This document shows positions 17,014 to 27,159 of a stretch of DNA of 47,099 nucleotides, one piece after another (position 1 is the first letter of the stretch; each line of letters starts with the position of its first letter). The stretch covers positions 1 through 47,099 of the forward strand of contig JAJQFS010000002.1 in the NCBI GenBank assembly GCA_021200995.1, written 5' to 3'. Below the pieces are notes generated by a model that ran no database searches, was not told the DNA's origin, and worked only from the letters and a program-made list of their open reading frames with translations. The position numbers and the translations under genes were made by a program. Source of the DNA: Lachnospiraceae bacterium (GTDB lineage Bacteria; Bacillota; Clostridia; Lachnospirales; Lachnospiraceae).

Positions 17014-18711
17014 GTGAAAACTTCAGAAGAACTGAGAACAAAATTAAAATCGATCGACCACAGGGGATACCCCGCATACAAGGACTTAAAGGGACAGTAT
17101 GATTTTCGCGACTATGTCCTGTCCATCGACCATGTGCAGGGCGACCCTTTTGCCGCGCCGTCCCGCCTGTCTGTGATCGTATCAGGGAAAAGAGCGGGTT
17201 TTCCGGCGACATATTATGACACATATGAAAAGCGCGTTACATTGCAGGATCACCTGACGCGCCTGTTCGGGGCGCAGTTAAGCCGCGGCAGCATGCAGGC
17301 GAATGGATCCGGCAAGAGCGGACTTTTGGCGGCGTCGCGCTGCGGGCAGGAGGTGCTGGAACGGACGGCGTGCCGGGTGGAGAGCGGCACTGTGACCCTT
17401 CGCTTTGAGGCCGGTTTCCCCGCCCGCGGCCGCACGATCGACGCGCGGGAATTGGAGAAAATGCTCTTCGACATCCTGCCCGGCTGCGTCAGGAACAGTC
17501 TGTATTACGCCAGAATCTACCAGAAAAAATTACAGGCTGCCATCGAGCTGTGCGAGGATCAGCAGGCGGTCAGAAAGCTGTTGCCTGAGCTTAACCTGTG
17601 CGCTTTTATTGCCAACGGTTCCATTCTGCCAAGACAAAGCGGTGTCTCTGACAGACCGATGGAAAAGGCGGTGCCTTTTTATTCTCCGGCATCCATGGAG
17701 GTTACTTTGACGCTGCCCCACAGAGGTCAGGTCGCCGGTATGGGAATCCCGAAGGGCGTGACACTGTTTGTGGGCGGCGGGTATCACGGCAAATCCACCG
17801 TTCTGCAGGCGCTGCAGAATGCGGTTTATAATCATGTGGGCGGCGACGGCCGTGAGCTGGTCATCGCGGATGAGAGCGCTTGGAAGCTGCGCAGCGAGGA
17901 CGGCAGAAGTGTCACGGGGGTGGATATTTCCCCCTTTATCCGTCAGCTTCCCGGCGGGCGGGATACGAAGCACTTTTCCACGGAAGACGCGAGCGGTTCG
18001 ACCTCCCAGGCGGCCAATCTGATGGAGTGCATGGAGAGCGGCAGCAGTCTGATTCTCATCGACGAGGATACCTCCGCCACCAATTTTATGATTCGTGACA
18101 AGCTGATGCAGGAGGTCGTCTCGCCCGCGGAGGAGCCGATCATTCCCTTTATTGAGCGGGTGCGCAGCCTGTATGAGGATTTCGGGATTTCCTCCATTAT
18201 TGTGGCGGGGAGCTCCGGCTCTTATTTCCATGTGGCGGATCACATTATTCAGATGAAGGAATATGTTCCAATTGACATTACCGAAGAAGCGAAAGCGGCG
18301 GCAGAGGCGTTCCCGGCTTTTTCCTTAAAGCAGGACCGCTTCCCGGCATATTCTCAGAAACGGGCGCCGAAGCCGAACATGGCGCTTCGAAAGGATGAAC
18401 GCCTGAAGCTGAAAGCCATGGGAGTTAATGAGCTTTCTCTCGGCCATGACACGGTGGAGCTGCGCTATGTGGAGCAGTTAAACGACAGCGAGCAGACCAT
18501 GGCGCTGGCTTATATCTTAAAGCAGCTGGAATTGACCGCCATGGATGGACGGCGCAGCATGAAAGAATTATTTGATCTGATGGAGCGGCAGCTTGATACG
18601 AAAGGGCTGGAGAGCCTGTTTGAAGGGCGGGATGTCCACGCGTCGTTAGCCAGGCCCAGGAGGCAGGAGATTTCAGCCTGCGTGAACCGCTACCGCAAGC
18701 TTTTTATGTAA
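17014..18711 (+). CDS. ABC-class ATPase (PF09818-like), soluble
   Basis: This is a 565-residue protein recognised as the predicted ABC-class ATPase family. It has a Walker A-like GGGYHGKSTVLQAL at about residues 253-266, a Walker B SSLILIDEDTSA at about 342-353, and a late switch region IIVAGSSGSYF. The N-terminal 240 residues form the domain special to this family (RGYPAYKDLKGQYDF near the start). There are no membrane segments and no partner permease, so it is not a transporter on its own. Its function is unknown; related proteins are often discussed as RNA-linked. The gene is divergent from the activase gene and monocistronic. Confidence 0.85.
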   Translation: MKTSEELRTKLKSIDHRGYPAYKDLKGQYDFRDYVLSIDHVQGDPFAAPSRLSVIVSGKRAGFPATYYDTYEKRVTLQDHLTRLFGAQLSRGSMQANGSGKSGLLAASRCGQEVLERTACRVESGTVTLRFEAGFPARGRTIDARELEKMLFDILPGCVRNSLYYARIYQKKLQAAIELCEDQQAVRKLLPELNLCAFIANGSILPRQSGVSDRPMEKAVPFYSPASMEVTLTLPHRGQVAGMGIPKGVTLFVGGGYHGKSTVLQALQNAVYNHVGGDGRELVIADESAWKLRSEDGRSVTGVDISPFIRQLPGGRDTKHFSTEDASGSTSQAANLMECMESGSSLILIDEDTSATNFMIRDKLMQEVVSPAEEPIIPFIERVRSLYEDFGISSIIVAGSSGSYFHVADHIIQMKEYVPIDITEEAKAAAEAFPAFSLKQDRFPAYSQKRAPKPNMALRKDERLKLKAMGVNELSLGHDTVELRYVEQLNDSEQTMALAYILKQLELTAMDGRRSMKELFDLMERQLDTKGLESLFEGRDVHASLARPRRQEISACVNRYRKLFM

Positions 18712-18729
18712 CGCGATAAGGAATATCAT

Positions 18730-18759
18730 TTGACACAGTCCAAATGCCGGTGTTATCAT
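18730..18759 (+). promoter_or_regulatory. Promoter for the GT39-like gene
   Basis: A consensus TTGACA (18730-18735) is separated by 18 bases from TATCAT (18754-18759). The GT39-like gene starts 75 bases downstream. Confidence 0.7.
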
Positions 18760-18833
18760 ACCTTTATCTTCATTTCATTGCCTCAGAAGACTGATGAAGG
18801 CGGCATAGAACAGAAAGGCACATATTATCCTTT

Positions 18834-20429
18834 ATGAATAAAACCGGGAGTGCCATCGGCAGACGATGGCAGAAGATTTCCACAGATAATCAAATGATAC
18901 TGATCGCGGCAATTGCGGCCTTCCTGTCCGGACTCGTGTTTCAGACTGCGGGAGGAAGTACGTTTAATGGCATTTGCTGGATCGCAGCTCATGCCGTGAT
19001 GCTGGCCATGCCGGTGATGTTCGTGATCGCCGTGATCTGGTCTGTCCGCAGAGGAAAGGGCGCGACGGATTCTACGGTTCACCTTCTGATTGCGGAAGGC
19101 TTTCTGCTGCGGCTTTTTTATAATGCAATGCTTCCCTTTGATTTCATGCAGAATGATCTGGAATGGTTTATCAATGAGGGAGAGGATATGCAGTTTGGCC
19201 ATCTTGGCTATATTTTTTATATTTTTGAGCACTGGCGTCTGCCCAACGCGGATCCCATGCTGGTAGAACACTATCAGTATTATCATCCGCCGCTGCATCA
19301 TTTCCTGAGCGCGGTCTGGATGAAGATGTACGCGCTGCTGGGCGTCGATGCTGAATTTTGGACGGAAGCGCTGCAGATGCTGCCGCTTCTCTACATGACA
19401 ATCCTGCTGATTTATATGAATAAGCTGGGAAAGCTGTTCGATTGTTCCGCTCTGGGAAGATGCGTGACGGTGGGTCTGGCGGCCTTTTTCCCGTATAGTG
19501 TCTTTATGGGCAGTGCGCTAAATAACGATACGCTGATGATTCTGCTGGGCGTCATGTGCCTGTATTATACAGTGAAATGGTACCGGAACCCGACCATGAA
19601 GGGGATCCTTCTCATGGCCGTATGCATCGGATGTTCCATGATGGCCAAGCTTTCCGGTGTGCTGATCGCGCCGGCCATGGCGATTGTGATGCTCTGGCGG
19701 CTGTTTCAGGACAGACAGGAATGGAAAAAGTATTTCAGGCAGTTTCTCTGCTTTGGCCTCGTCTCCTTCCCGCTCGGACTGTGGTATTCGGTCCTTCGCT
19801 ATGTGCAGTACGGGATGCCGCTGGGGTACGTGATGAGTCCGGAAGGAACCGGCACGCAGTATATCGGCTGGTATTCAAAGCTGGACCGGTTTCGTAATTT
19901 CAAATATGCACTTTCCAGCCTTTCTCTCAGATGGGACTGGTTGGAGGGAGATTTTAATATTCCGGTCAGTCTGGTGAAATACGGTGTTTTTAATGAGCTG
20001 GATTATTATCAGACAAATGATTTTACGTATGTACTGGGAACAGTAGTATTTTGGGCAACTTTCGCGTTGTTTTTTCTGTTTGTCGCGGCGTTTATCGCCT
20101 GGCTTTTCATGAAGGAATACAAGGTCATCGATAAGGTATTTCTCGGAGTGGCGGCTGTGGTCATTCTGGTGTCCTACGTGTACTTCTGCTGGGAATATCC
20201 GTACGTCTGCACCATGAATATCCGCTATGTTATGACGGCTGTATACATTGGAATGCTGGTGACTGGTCTGGTCATTTCCGACTTTCAGAAACGCCTCAGG
20301 GAAAAGGAGAGAAAAACGGCAGGTCAGGTGTTTGACTGTGCGGTGGGAGCAGGCTTTGGAGTCTACATGCTCTGTTGCGTGCTGCTGATGCTGACGGTGG
20401 TGGCGTTGTACAGTCCCACAATTTCATAA
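18834..20429 (+). CDS. Glycosyltransferase family 39-like integral membrane protein
   Basis: This is a 531-residue protein with about 10-12 hydrophobic segments. A periplasmic-type loop after the second segment holds [20 protein letters not shown], where Asp/Glu residues match the acidic catalytic loop of ArnT/PMT transferases. [19 protein letters not shown] then matches the conserved His-rich YHPPLYY-like motif of GT39 relatives. Such enzymes move a sugar from a polyprenyl-phosphate donor onto an extracytoplasmic acceptor. The donor and acceptor are not deducible. The ribosome binding site is weak (AAGG far upstream). The next gene begins 20 bases after its stop, so the two are probably co-transcribed. 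Confidence 0.75.
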   Translation: MNKTGSAIGRRWQKISTDNQMILIAAIAAFLSGLVFQTAGGSTFNGICWIAAHAVMLAMPVMFVIAVIWSVRRGKGATDSTVHLLIAEGFLLRLFYNAMLPFDFMQNDLEWFINEGEDMQFGHLGYIFYIFEHWRLPNADPMLVEHYQYYHPPLHHFLSAVWMKMYALLGVDAEFWTEALQMLPLLYMTILLIYMNKLGKLFDCSALGRCVTVGLAAFFPYSVFMGSALNNDTLMILLGVMCLYYTVKWYRNPTMKGILLMAVCIGCSMMAKLSGVLIAPAMAIVMLWRLFQDRQEWKKYFRQFLCFGLVSFPLGLWYSVLRYVQYGMPLGYVMSPEGTGTQYIGWYSKLDRFRNFKYALSSLSLRWDWLEGDFNIPVSLVKYGVFNELDYYQTNDFTYVLGTVVFWATFALFFLFVAAFIAWLFMKEYKVIDKVFLGVAAVVILVSYVYFCWEYPYVCTMNIRYVMTAVYIGMLVTGLVISDFQKRLREKERKTAGQVFDCAVGAGFGVYMLCCVLLMLTVVALYSPTIS

Positions 20430-20449
20430 GAATCAGAAGGAGAAATCAA

Positions 20450-22033
20450 ATGCAGAATATTGTCATTATCGGTGCAGGACCAGCGGGCCTGACAGCAGCT
20501 TATGAGCTCTTACACAGTGAAAAAAAGGATGACTTCCGTGTTGTCATTTTAGAGGAATCCGGCGTCATCGGCGGCATTTCCAGAACCGTGCGCGTAGCCG
20601 GCTTAAACGGCAGGGATGGGCGCGGCAACCGGATGGATATCGGCGGACATCGTTTCTTTTCCAAGGATCAGGAAGTGATGGACTGGTGGGCGAAGATGAT
20701 GCCGCTCCAGGGAGCGGACGCCTTTGACGATAAAAAGCTGGGCAGGGAAAAAAAGTTGAATCCTGACGGTCCCGATCCGGAGAAGACGGACCGAGTCATG
20801 CTGCTACGCCAGCGCGTCAGCCGCATTTATTATAAGCATAAGTTTTTTGATTATCCTATCACATTGAAGTGGCAGACTCTTTACAATATGGGTTTTGTCA
20901 CGACCATGCGCGCAGGATTTTCTTATCTGGGAAGCTGCCTGCATAAGCTGGAAGAGACTTCCCTGGAGAATTTTTACCGCAACCGTTTCGGGAAGGTGCT
21001 CTATTCCATGTTTTTTGAGGGCTACACGGAAAAGCTCTGGGGCAGGCACCCGAGCGAGATCTCCGCGGACTGGGGTGCCCAGCGCGTGAAGGGACTCTCC
21101 GTTATGGCCATTATCAAGGACGTCTTCGGCAAGCTTTTCGGCGGCAAAAACCGCAAGGTGGAAACCTCCCTGATCGAGGAATTCTGGTATCCCAAGTTCG
21201 GGCCGGGTCAGCTGTGGGAGACGGTGGCAAAGGAAGTACAGAAGGCCGGAGGACAGATTTATTTTCACAGTTCTGTGACCGGATTTGAGAAAAATGAGGA
21301 CGGTTCTGTGGCGGCAGTGCTCTATGAAACGGAAGAGGGTTCAAAGCGCATGAAGGCGGATATTGTACTTTCCAGTATGCCGATGAAGGATCTGGTGGCA
21401 GGTATGCCGGACGCGCCTGCTGAGGTCAGACGGATTGCGGACGGCCTTCCTTACAGGGACTTTGTGACGGTAGGGCTTTTAGTGCCGTCGCTGCAGCTTG
21501 TCAATGAGACAAAGATCAAGACCTTAAATAATCTGGTGCCGGACTGCTGGATTTACGTGCAGGATACCGGTGTGAAGCTGGGCCGCATTCAGATTTTCAA
21601 CAACTGGTCCCCCTATATGGTGGAGGATCCCGAGCATACGGTCTTTATCGGGCTGGAATATTTCTGCCAGGAGGGCGATGATTTCTGGAATATGTCCGCG
21701 AAGGACTGCGCGGACTTTGCCATCCGGGAGCTGGTCTCCATGGGCGTGCTGGCTTCCGCGAAGGACGTCATCGGTTTTCACAGGGAGCGGGTGAAAAAGG
21801 CGTATCCCGCGTATTTTGATACCTATGATGAGATCGGGACGGTTCAGGAGTGGCTGGATGGCATGGGCAACCTGTACTGTATCGGCCGCAACGGCCAGCA
21901 CCGTTATAATAATATGGATCACTCCATGGCGACGGCCTTTGAAGCGGTGAAAAATATCCTGAGCGGCCGCCAGGATAAGCAGAATGTGTGGAATGTGAAC
22001 ACGGAGCAGGAGTATCACGAGGAGAAAAAATAA
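20450..22033 (+). CDS. NAD(P)/FAD-dependent oxidoreductase (amine oxidase/UDP-galactopyranose mutase-like)
   Basis: This is a 527-residue flavoprotein. The ATG at 20450 has AAGGAG eight bases upstream and starts at the dinucleotide-binding motif [53 protein letters not shown] and a C-terminal [18 protein letters not shown] (FAD closure) define the family, which often sits beside polysaccharide genes. Members convert or desaturate sugars or lipids; the exact reaction is unknown. Co-transcription with the GT39-like gene suggests a joint job in making or attaching a cell-surface glycan. No signal peptide is seen, so it acts in the cytoplasm. Confidence 0.85.
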   Translation: MQNIVIIGAGPAGLTAAYELLHSEKKDDFRVVILEESGVIGGISRTVRVAGLNGRDGRGNRMDIGGHRFFSKDQEVMDWWAKMMPLQGADAFDDKKLGREKKLNPDGPDPEKTDRVMLLRQRVSRIYYKHKFFDYPITLKWQTLYNMGFVTTMRAGFSYLGSCLHKLEETSLENFYRNRFGKVLYSMFFEGYTEKLWGRHPSEISADWGAQRVKGLSVMAIIKDVFGKLFGGKNRKVETSLIEEFWYPKFGPGQLWETVAKEVQKAGGQIYFHSSVTGFEKNEDGSVAAVLYETEEGSKRMKADIVLSSMPMKDLVAGMPDAPAEVRRIADGLPYRDFVTVGLLVPSLQLVNETKIKTLNNLVPDCWIYVQDTGVKLGRIQIFNNWSPYMVEDPEHTVFIGLEYFCQEGDDFWNMSAKDCADFAIRELVSMGVLASAKDVIGFHRERVKKAYPAYFDTYDEIGTVQEWLDGMGNLYCIGRNGQHRYNNMDHSMATAFEAVKNILSGRQDKQNVWNVNTEQEYHEEKK

Positions 22034-22089
22034 AACGGAGGGCCGGTTAAGAAGCTGAACACGGCAGAAAGCAGCCGGCAGAAACAAAG

Positions 22090-22134
22090 ATCACGGGCGA
22101 ACGCGGAGAGAAAGCGGTAGGCCCGTGATTTTTT
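22090..22134 (+). terminator. Intrinsic terminator of the GT39/oxidoreductase operon
   Basis: The arms ATCACGGGC (22090-22098) and GCCCGTGAT (22121-22129) are perfectly complementary with a 22-base loop, followed by TTTTT. The right arm abuts the end of the convergent hflX gene. Confidence 0.85.
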
Positions 22135-23527
22135 AATGCAGGAAATACTTCAGACAAACATCATGCAGACTTCCTCTGCAGGAAAGTTTTGCCTCTACAT
22201 AAATTCCATCTTCCTGATATTTAGTGACAGTAATGTCACTTTCACATGAAAGCCGCTCATAAAGTGCGGCCTCCTGATAGGGAAGCAGGAGCCGGACCGG
22301 CTGCATCGCCCCGAAAAGTTGCTCACAGATTAAGTCCAGAAGCTCGTCCAGACCTACACTTAAACCGGCGGCCATGCGGATGGAAGGCTGTTCGCGGTTT
22401 ACAATGGGCAAACCATTTGCAAGGGAGCCGCAATCACTTACAATGCGGGATATCGGGGCGGCGTGGTCGGCTGTGGCTTTGGTTGTGCCGTTGCCTTCAG
22501 GCGCGAGATCCGCTTTATTATATATGGTAATCATGGGAATGTCCCCCGCACCCAGGTCCGCCAGGGTCTGCTTTGTGACATCCATCTGCTCCCTGTAATG
22601 CGGGTCAGATACATCCACTACCTGCAGCAGAAGGTCAGCGGCGCACACCTCCTCTAAGGTGGAGCGGAAGGCGTCCACCAGATGATGAGGCAGCTTTTCA
22701 ATAAAGCCGACGGTATCGGAAAGATAAAAGGGCGGCCTGCCGGCAGGCGTCAGTTTCCGTACGGTGGTGTCCAGTGTGGCAAAGAGCATATCCTCCTGCA
22801 GAACAGTTTTTTCCTCTATATCTTTCACATCGCGGTTTCCATATTTTAAGAGAAACTGATTTAGTATCGTGGATTTGCCGGCGTTGGTGTAGCCCACCAG
22901 GGATACCTGGGGAAGGCGGGATTTTGCGCGGCTTTTGCGCTGGATAGTACGTTGTTTTTTGACTTCTTCCACTTCCCGGCTCAGTTCTGTGATCCGGTGC
23001 TCGATCCTGCGGCGGTCCAGTTCCAGTCTGGTTTCTCCGGCGCCTCTGTTGGAGCGCGCTCCGGCAGAGCTGCTGGCGCTGCCGCCCTGGCGGGAAAGGG
23101 CCTGTCCCATACCGACAAGGCGCGGCAGCAGGTACTGGTATCTGGCCAGTTCTACCTGCAGACGAGCCTCCCTGGTTTTTGCCCGCGAGGCAAAGATTTC
23201 CAGAATGACCGCGGTCCGGTCCATGATGGGCAGGCCGATGGCTTCATTTAAATTACGCACCTGCGAGGGCGAGAGAGCGTCATCGAAGACGACGATGTCC
23301 GCGCCCAGATTTTCTGCGTATTCTCTGACCTCCTGCACTTTTCCCACGCCGATGTACAGAGCACTGTGCGGTTTCGGCAAAGACTGCGTCGCGATTCCCG
23401 CGACCTCATAACCGACAGCCTGACAGAGGTCTTCCAGTTCTTCCATATGATGATCGAAATTGGGGTCAGACCCCAGATTTAATCCTACGAGGATGACAAT
23501 GTCTTTTTCTGGTTTTGGTTCGTTCAT
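22133..23527 (-). CDS. hflX: GTPase HflX
   Basis: This is a 464-residue GTPase that acts on ribosomes, splitting stalled or stressed 70S particles. The N-terminal HflX domain contains ALYIGVGKVQEVREYAENLGA and the GAGETRLELDRR family marker. The G domain has GYTNAGKSTILNQF (G1), DTVGFIEKLPHHLVDAFRST (G3) and YNKADLAPEG (G4). The start at 23527 is chosen because CAGGTG lies just before it; an upstream ATG at 23554 is possible. The gene is monocistronic and divergent from the MBL gene to its right. Confidence 0.95.
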   Translation of the reverse strand: MNEPKPEKDIVILVGLNLGSDPNFDHHMEELEDLCQAVGYEVAGIATQSLPKPHSALYIGVGKVQEVREYAENLGADIVVFDDALSPSQVRNLNEAIGLPIMDRTAVILEIFASRAKTREARLQVELARYQYLLPRLVGMGQALSRQGGSASSSAGARSNRGAGETRLELDRRRIEHRITELSREVEEVKKQRTIQRKSRAKSRLPQVSLVGYTNAGKSTILNQFLLKYGNRDVKDIEEKTVLQEDMLFATLDTTVRKLTPAGRPPFYLSDTVGFIEKLPHHLVDAFRSTLEEVCAADLLLQVVDVSDPHYREQMDVTKQTLADLGAGDIPMITIYNKADLAPEGNGTTKATADHAAPISRIVSDCGSLANGLPIVNREQPSIRMAAGLSVGLDELLDLICEQLFGAMQPVRLLLPYQEAALYERLSCESDITVTKYQEDGIYVEAKLSCRGSLHDVCLKYFLH

Positions 23528-23657
23528 ATTCACCTGCTTATTTTCATGATGCAAAGAGAGTTTACCTGTTTTTGCCGGATCTGTAAAGAGTGGTTTCTTT
23601 CATTTTTTCGTAATGCTTCAGAGCGACATCAAAATCGATCGTCAAAATTTTTGAACA

Positions 23658-23686
23658 TTGACATCATCAAATGAAGTGTTTAAACT
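23658..23686 (+). promoter_or_regulatory. Promoter for the MBL/dehydrogenase pair
   Basis: A consensus TTGACA (23658-23663) is followed after 17 bases by TAAACT (23681-23686). The start codon is at 23735. Confidence 0.65.
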
Positions 23687-23734
23687 GATAAGAGAAACAT
23701 ATCCTATCATTTCAGAAGGCGATTGGAGTATTTT

Positions 23735-24529
23735 ATGGAAAACAAAAGAAATGGGAAGATTTTAAGAGAACCGGCATTTGAAAAGGTCGCGGAGGGAATT
23801 TACAATATTATGATGCCGCCGGCATTCAACGAATATCTGGTTCTGGGCGAAGAAAGGGCGCTTTTGATCGACAGCGGCATGGGGATTGGCTCTATCCGTG
23901 AAATTGTAGAGCAGATCACGGATCTGCCGATTACCCTGATCAATACACACGGGCATCCGGATCACGCGGGCGGTAATTCTGAATTTGAACCTGCGCTGAT
24001 GAATCCGGCGGAGTTTGACGTTTATGAACGGATGGCGAGTTTGGAATTTCGAATTCAGGATGTCTCCCGTATGCCCAATGGGGCGGAAAGTGTAAGGCGC
24101 CTTAAGCCGACGGGGCCGGCTCCGATCCCTGTTCAGGACGGAGAGCGTCTGGACTTGGGAAACAGAACCTTACAGGTGCTGTACACTCCCGGACACACGC
24201 ATGGAAGCATCAGTATTTATGATGAAAAGACAGGAAGCCTGTTCAACGGGGACTGCACAATGGCAAACATCACATCCATGGCAGGTGAAGAATGCAGCAC
24301 GATTGCGGTGATGGCTGACAGTCTGCGCCGGATGCTGGCTTTGCATCCTGTCAGGGTAATGGGCGGTCACATGCCCAATATCAACGGCTCGGAATTGATC
24401 GAAAAGGCGCTGGACTGCTGCGAAGATATTTTGAACGGAGCCCGCGGTGAGCAAAGCCCCGGTCAGAGAGCATTGCTTTATGAAAAGAACGGTGTGGGAA
24501 TTCGCTATCGGGAAGATCATATCAGATGA
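23735..24529 (+). CDS. MBL-fold metallo-hydrolase
   Basis: This is a 264-residue metallo-beta-lactamase-fold protein. The ATG at 23735 follows GGAG by six bases; the frame extends to a TTG at 23723, which overlaps that site and is rejected. Metal motifs are NTHGHPDHAGGN, YTPGHTHGSISI, NGDCTM and a final GGHM. This glyoxalase II-like branch hydrolyses diverse esters, thioesters or lactones. The next gene's ATG is 18 bases after this stop, so the two form an operon, perhaps handling 2-hydroxyacids (a hydroxyacyl-thiol released here and oxidised by the next enzyme); that link is inference. Confidence 0.85.
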   Translation: MENKRNGKILREPAFEKVAEGIYNIMMPPAFNEYLVLGEERALLIDSGMGIGSIREIVEQITDLPITLINTHGHPDHAGGNSEFEPALMNPAEFDVYERMASLEFRIQDVSRMPNGAESVRRLKPTGPAPIPVQDGERLDLGNRTLQVLYTPGHTHGSISIYDEKTGSLFNGDCTMANITSMAGEECSTIAVMADSLRRMLALHPVRVMGGHMPNINGSELIEKALDCCEDILNGARGEQSPGQRALLYEKNGVGIRYREDHIR

Positions 24530-24546
24530 ACTGTGAGGGTGTGTAC

Positions 24547-25524
24547 ATGAAAATACTAGCTTATGAAGTCAGGGAAGATGAGAGAGAACATTTTGCGCGC
24601 TGTGCTGAGCAGTTTCATGTGGAACTGATTCTCACAGACCAGGTGCCGACCATGGAAAATGCTTCCATGGCGGCTGGCTGTGCGGGGGTTACCATGCTGG
24701 GGCAGGGAAAGATCGACGCGCCGCTTCTGGATGCGTATAAGCGTCTGGGTGTGCAGTGCCTTACGACCCGAACTATCGGCTATGACCATATTGATATTGA
24801 TTATGCCAAAAAGATCGGTCTGCCGGTATGCAACGCGTATTATGATCCGCATGGGGTGGCGGAATATACGGTGATGCTGATGCTTTTATGTATCCGGCAT
24901 TACAAAGCTGCCCTGTGGCGCATGCAGGTAAATGATTATTCTCTGCAGGGACTTTATGGCCGTGAAATCAGAAACCTGACGGTGGGAATTATGGGAACGG
25001 GGCGAATCGGCACGCAGGTCGCGCAGATTCTGTCCGGGTTTGGCTGTCGTGTACTGGGATATGACAGACATCCGGGCAGGGCGGCGCAGTGGCTGACTTA
25101 TACAGATCCGGATACGCTTTATCAGGAAAGCGATATCATTACAGTGCATCTGAATCTGAATGAGCAGACGCACCATATCATAAACCGCGACGCGATCGGC
25201 AAAATGAAGGATGGCGTGATCCTGATCAACTGTGCGCGCGGCTCCCTGATGGATACGGAGGATCTGATTGCGGGCATTGAGCAGAAGAAAATCGGCGGTC
25301 TCGGCCTGGACTGCTTTGAGCATGAGGAGGGGATCTATCATCTGAACCGCCGCGATGAGATTATCAGCAACCGCTCCATGGCCTATCTGCGCCAGTTCCC
25401 GAATGTTGTGATGACGCAGCATATGGCGTTCTACACGGACGCGGCAGTCGCGAAGATGGTGCAGTGCGGGATAGAGGGCATTTGTTCTGTGGTCAGCACG
25501 GGGACGGCGGAGACGATGCTGTAA
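24547..25524 (+). CDS. D-2-hydroxyacid dehydrogenase (D-lactate dehydrogenase/VanH type)
   Basis: This is a 325-residue NAD-dependent dehydrogenase. ATG 24547 is preferred to 24526 because GAGGG lies 8-10 bases before it. Rossmann motif GIMGTGRIGTQVAQIL, substrate Arg in NCARGSLMDTEDL, Glu in LDCFEHEEGI and catalytic His in TQHMAFYT are all present. TRTIGYDHIDID and NAYYDPHGVAEYTVML place it in the D-lactate/VanH-like branch, which reduces 2-oxoacids such as pyruvate to the D-hydroxyacid. There are no van ligase genes nearby, so glycopeptide resistance is not indicated. A strong terminator follows. Confidence 0.9.
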   Translation: MKILAYEVREDEREHFARCAEQFHVELILTDQVPTMENASMAAGCAGVTMLGQGKIDAPLLDAYKRLGVQCLTTRTIGYDHIDIDYAKKIGLPVCNAYYDPHGVAEYTVMLMLLCIRHYKAALWRMQVNDYSLQGLYGREIRNLTVGIMGTGRIGTQVAQILSGFGCRVLGYDRHPGRAAQWLTYTDPDTLYQESDIITVHLNLNEQTHHIINRDAIGKMKDGVILINCARGSLMDTEDLIAGIEQKKIGGLGLDCFEHEEGIYHLNRRDEIISNRSMAYLRQFPNVVMTQHMAFYTDAAVAKMVQCGIEGICSVVSTGTAETML

Positions 25525-25595
25525 AGATCACATGTTCCCTTCAGGATGGTCTTTGAATCAAACGGTTCGGTATGGACAGATATGAATTTACGATG

Positions 25596-25637
25596 GAAGC
25601 AGCTATAATTTCAAACTATAGCCGCTTCTATTTTTTT
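25596..25637 (+). terminator. Intrinsic terminator after the dehydrogenase gene
   Basis: The arms GAAGCAGCTATA (25596-25607) and TATAGCCGCTTC (25617-25628) pair with one mismatch around a 9-base loop. A run of seven T follows from 25631. Confidence 0.9.
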
Positions 25638-25718
25638 AGAATTAGCGAAGAATTGCTTTCAGTGGTATAGTCAGTAGTAACCGAGAGCAATGCTTAATAA
25701 AAAAAGGAGAACACGACT

Positions 25719-27002
25719 ATGAGCACTTACAAATTTGAAACTTTGCAGCTTCACGTGGGACAGGAAGAGACAGATCCGGCTACAGATGCGAGAGCTGTGC
25801 CGATCTACCAGACAACCTCCTATGTGTTTCACAATTCCGCCCATGCGGCCGCCCGCTTCGGCCTGACGGATGCCGGCAATATCTACGGCAGACTGACCAA
25901 TTCCACACAGGATGTGCTGGAAAAACGGCTGGCGGCCTTAGAGGGCGGTGTAGCGGCATTAGCGCTGGCAAGCGGCGCGGCGGCTGTCACCTATACTATC
26001 CAGGCGCTGGCGCAGGAAGGAGATCACATCGTAGCGCAGAAGACGATCTATGGCGGCAGCTATAACCTGCTGGCACACACGCTCCCGCAGTACGGGATTT
26101 CCACCACTTTTGTGGACGCGCACGATCTGGATGCGGTGGAGGGCGCTATTCAGGATAACACGAAGGCGGTTTATCTGGAGACGCTGGGCAACCCGAACAG
26201 CGATATCCCTGATATCGACGCGATTGCCGCAATCGCGCATAAGCATGGTCTGCCGTTAGTGATTGACAATACCTTCGGCACACCGTACCTCATCCGGCCC
26301 ATTGAGCATGGCGCGGATATCGTGGTTCACTCCGCCACCAAATTCATCGGCGGGCACGGAACGACCTTGGGCGGCATCATCGTGGATTCAGGCAACTTTG
26401 ACTGGAAAGCAAGCGGAAAGTATAAGCCGATTGCTGAGGCAAACCCCAGCTATCACGGCGTTTCCTTTGTGGACGCGGCAGGCCCGGCGGCATTTGTGAC
26501 TTACATTCGCGCCATTCTGCTCAGGGATACCGGTGCGACGATTTCCCCGTTTAACGCATTCCTGCTTCTGCAGGGTGTGGAGACCCTGTCGCTGCGTCTG
26601 GAGCGTCACGCGGAGAATACGAAGAAGGTGGTGGAATATCTTGCCGGACATCCACAGGTAGAAAAGGTCAATCATCCTTCTCTGCCTGATCACCCGGATC
26701 ACGCGTTGTATGAGAAATATTTCCCGAATGGCGGGGCGAGCATTTTCACCTTTGAAATCAAAGGCGGTCAGGAAGAGGCGTGGAAGTTTATCGACAGCCT
26801 GAAGGTATTCTCTCTGCTGGCAAATGTGGCGGACGTCAAGAGTCTGGTGATACATCCGGCGACCACGACGCACTCCCAGCTTTCGGAGGAAGAACTTCTG
26901 GATCAGGGCATTAAGCCCAATACGATCCGTCTTTCCATCGGAACGGAGCATATTGACGATATTATCGCAGATCTGGAGAATGGATTTGCCGCGGTGAAAT
27001 AA
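25719..27002 (+). CDS. metY: O-acetylhomoserine aminocarboxypropyltransferase (sulfhydrylase)
   Basis: This is a 427-residue PLP enzyme of the Cys/Met metabolism family. It makes homocysteine from O-acetylhomoserine and sulfide. Visible motifs are PIYQTTSYVF, YGRLTNSTQDVLEKRLAALE, ETLGNPNSDIPDI, DNTFGTPYLIRP, and VVHSATKFIGGHGTT, where the Lys binds PLP. The length and the C-terminal RLSIGTEHIDDIIADL match MetY rather than the shorter cystathionine gamma-lyases. AAAAGGAG precedes the ATG. No SAM riboswitch or T-box is visible in the 194-base upstream gap, which otherwise holds only the preceding terminator and an unclear promoter. Confidence 0.94.
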   Translation: MSTYKFETLQLHVGQEETDPATDARAVPIYQTTSYVFHNSAHAAARFGLTDAGNIYGRLTNSTQDVLEKRLAALEGGVAALALASGAAAVTYTIQALAQEGDHIVAQKTIYGGSYNLLAHTLPQYGISTTFVDAHDLDAVEGAIQDNTKAVYLETLGNPNSDIPDIDAIAAIAHKHGLPLVIDNTFGTPYLIRPIEHGADIVVHSATKFIGGHGTTLGGIIVDSGNFDWKASGKYKPIAEANPSYHGVSFVDAAGPAAFVTYIRAILLRDTGATISPFNAFLLLQGVETLSLRLERHAENTKKVVEYLAGHPQVEKVNHPSLPDHPDHALYEKYFPNGGASIFTFEIKGGQEEAWKFIDSLKVFSLLANVADVKSLVIHPATTTHSQLSEEELLDQGIKPNTIRLSIGTEHIDDIIADLENGFAAVK

Positions 27003-27032
27003 AAGAGCAGCAAGACAGGAGCAGTCAAAAAG

Positions 27033-27065
27033 TCTCCCGGGAGTTTTCTTCCGGGAGATTCTTTT
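27033..27065 (+). terminator. Intrinsic terminator of metY
   Basis: The perfect arms TCTCCCGG (27033-27040) and CCGGGAGA (27051-27058) flank a 10-base loop and are followed by TTCTTTTT. Confidence 0.9.
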
Positions 27066-27093
27066 TATGGCCGATTACTGAATTTGCCTGTCA

Positions 27094-27120
27094 GCAGGAT
27101 AATAAAGCAGATTATCCTGC
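27094..27120. repeat. Perfect 10-base inverted repeat at the end of the P-type ATPase gene
   Basis: GCAGGATAAT (27094-27103) and ATTATCCTGC (27111-27120) pair perfectly around a 7-base loop, 40 bases downstream of the minus-strand ATPase stop. There is no T tract on either side, so it may stabilise the mRNA end rather than terminate. Confidence 0.7.
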
Positions 27121-27159
27121 ACACGGAAGCTGCGATCATTACCGGTCAGGCGCTGCTTC

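Noticed and set aside
24547-25524. VanH-type dehydrogenase as part of glycopeptide resistance
   Set aside because: No D-Ala-D-Lac ligase, VanX or VanRS genes are near; the partner gene is an MBL hydrolase.
25525-25718. Possible SAM riboswitch or T-box before metY
   Set aside because: Apart from the upstream gene's terminator, no conserved riboswitch core or T-box sequence is present, and the gap is short.
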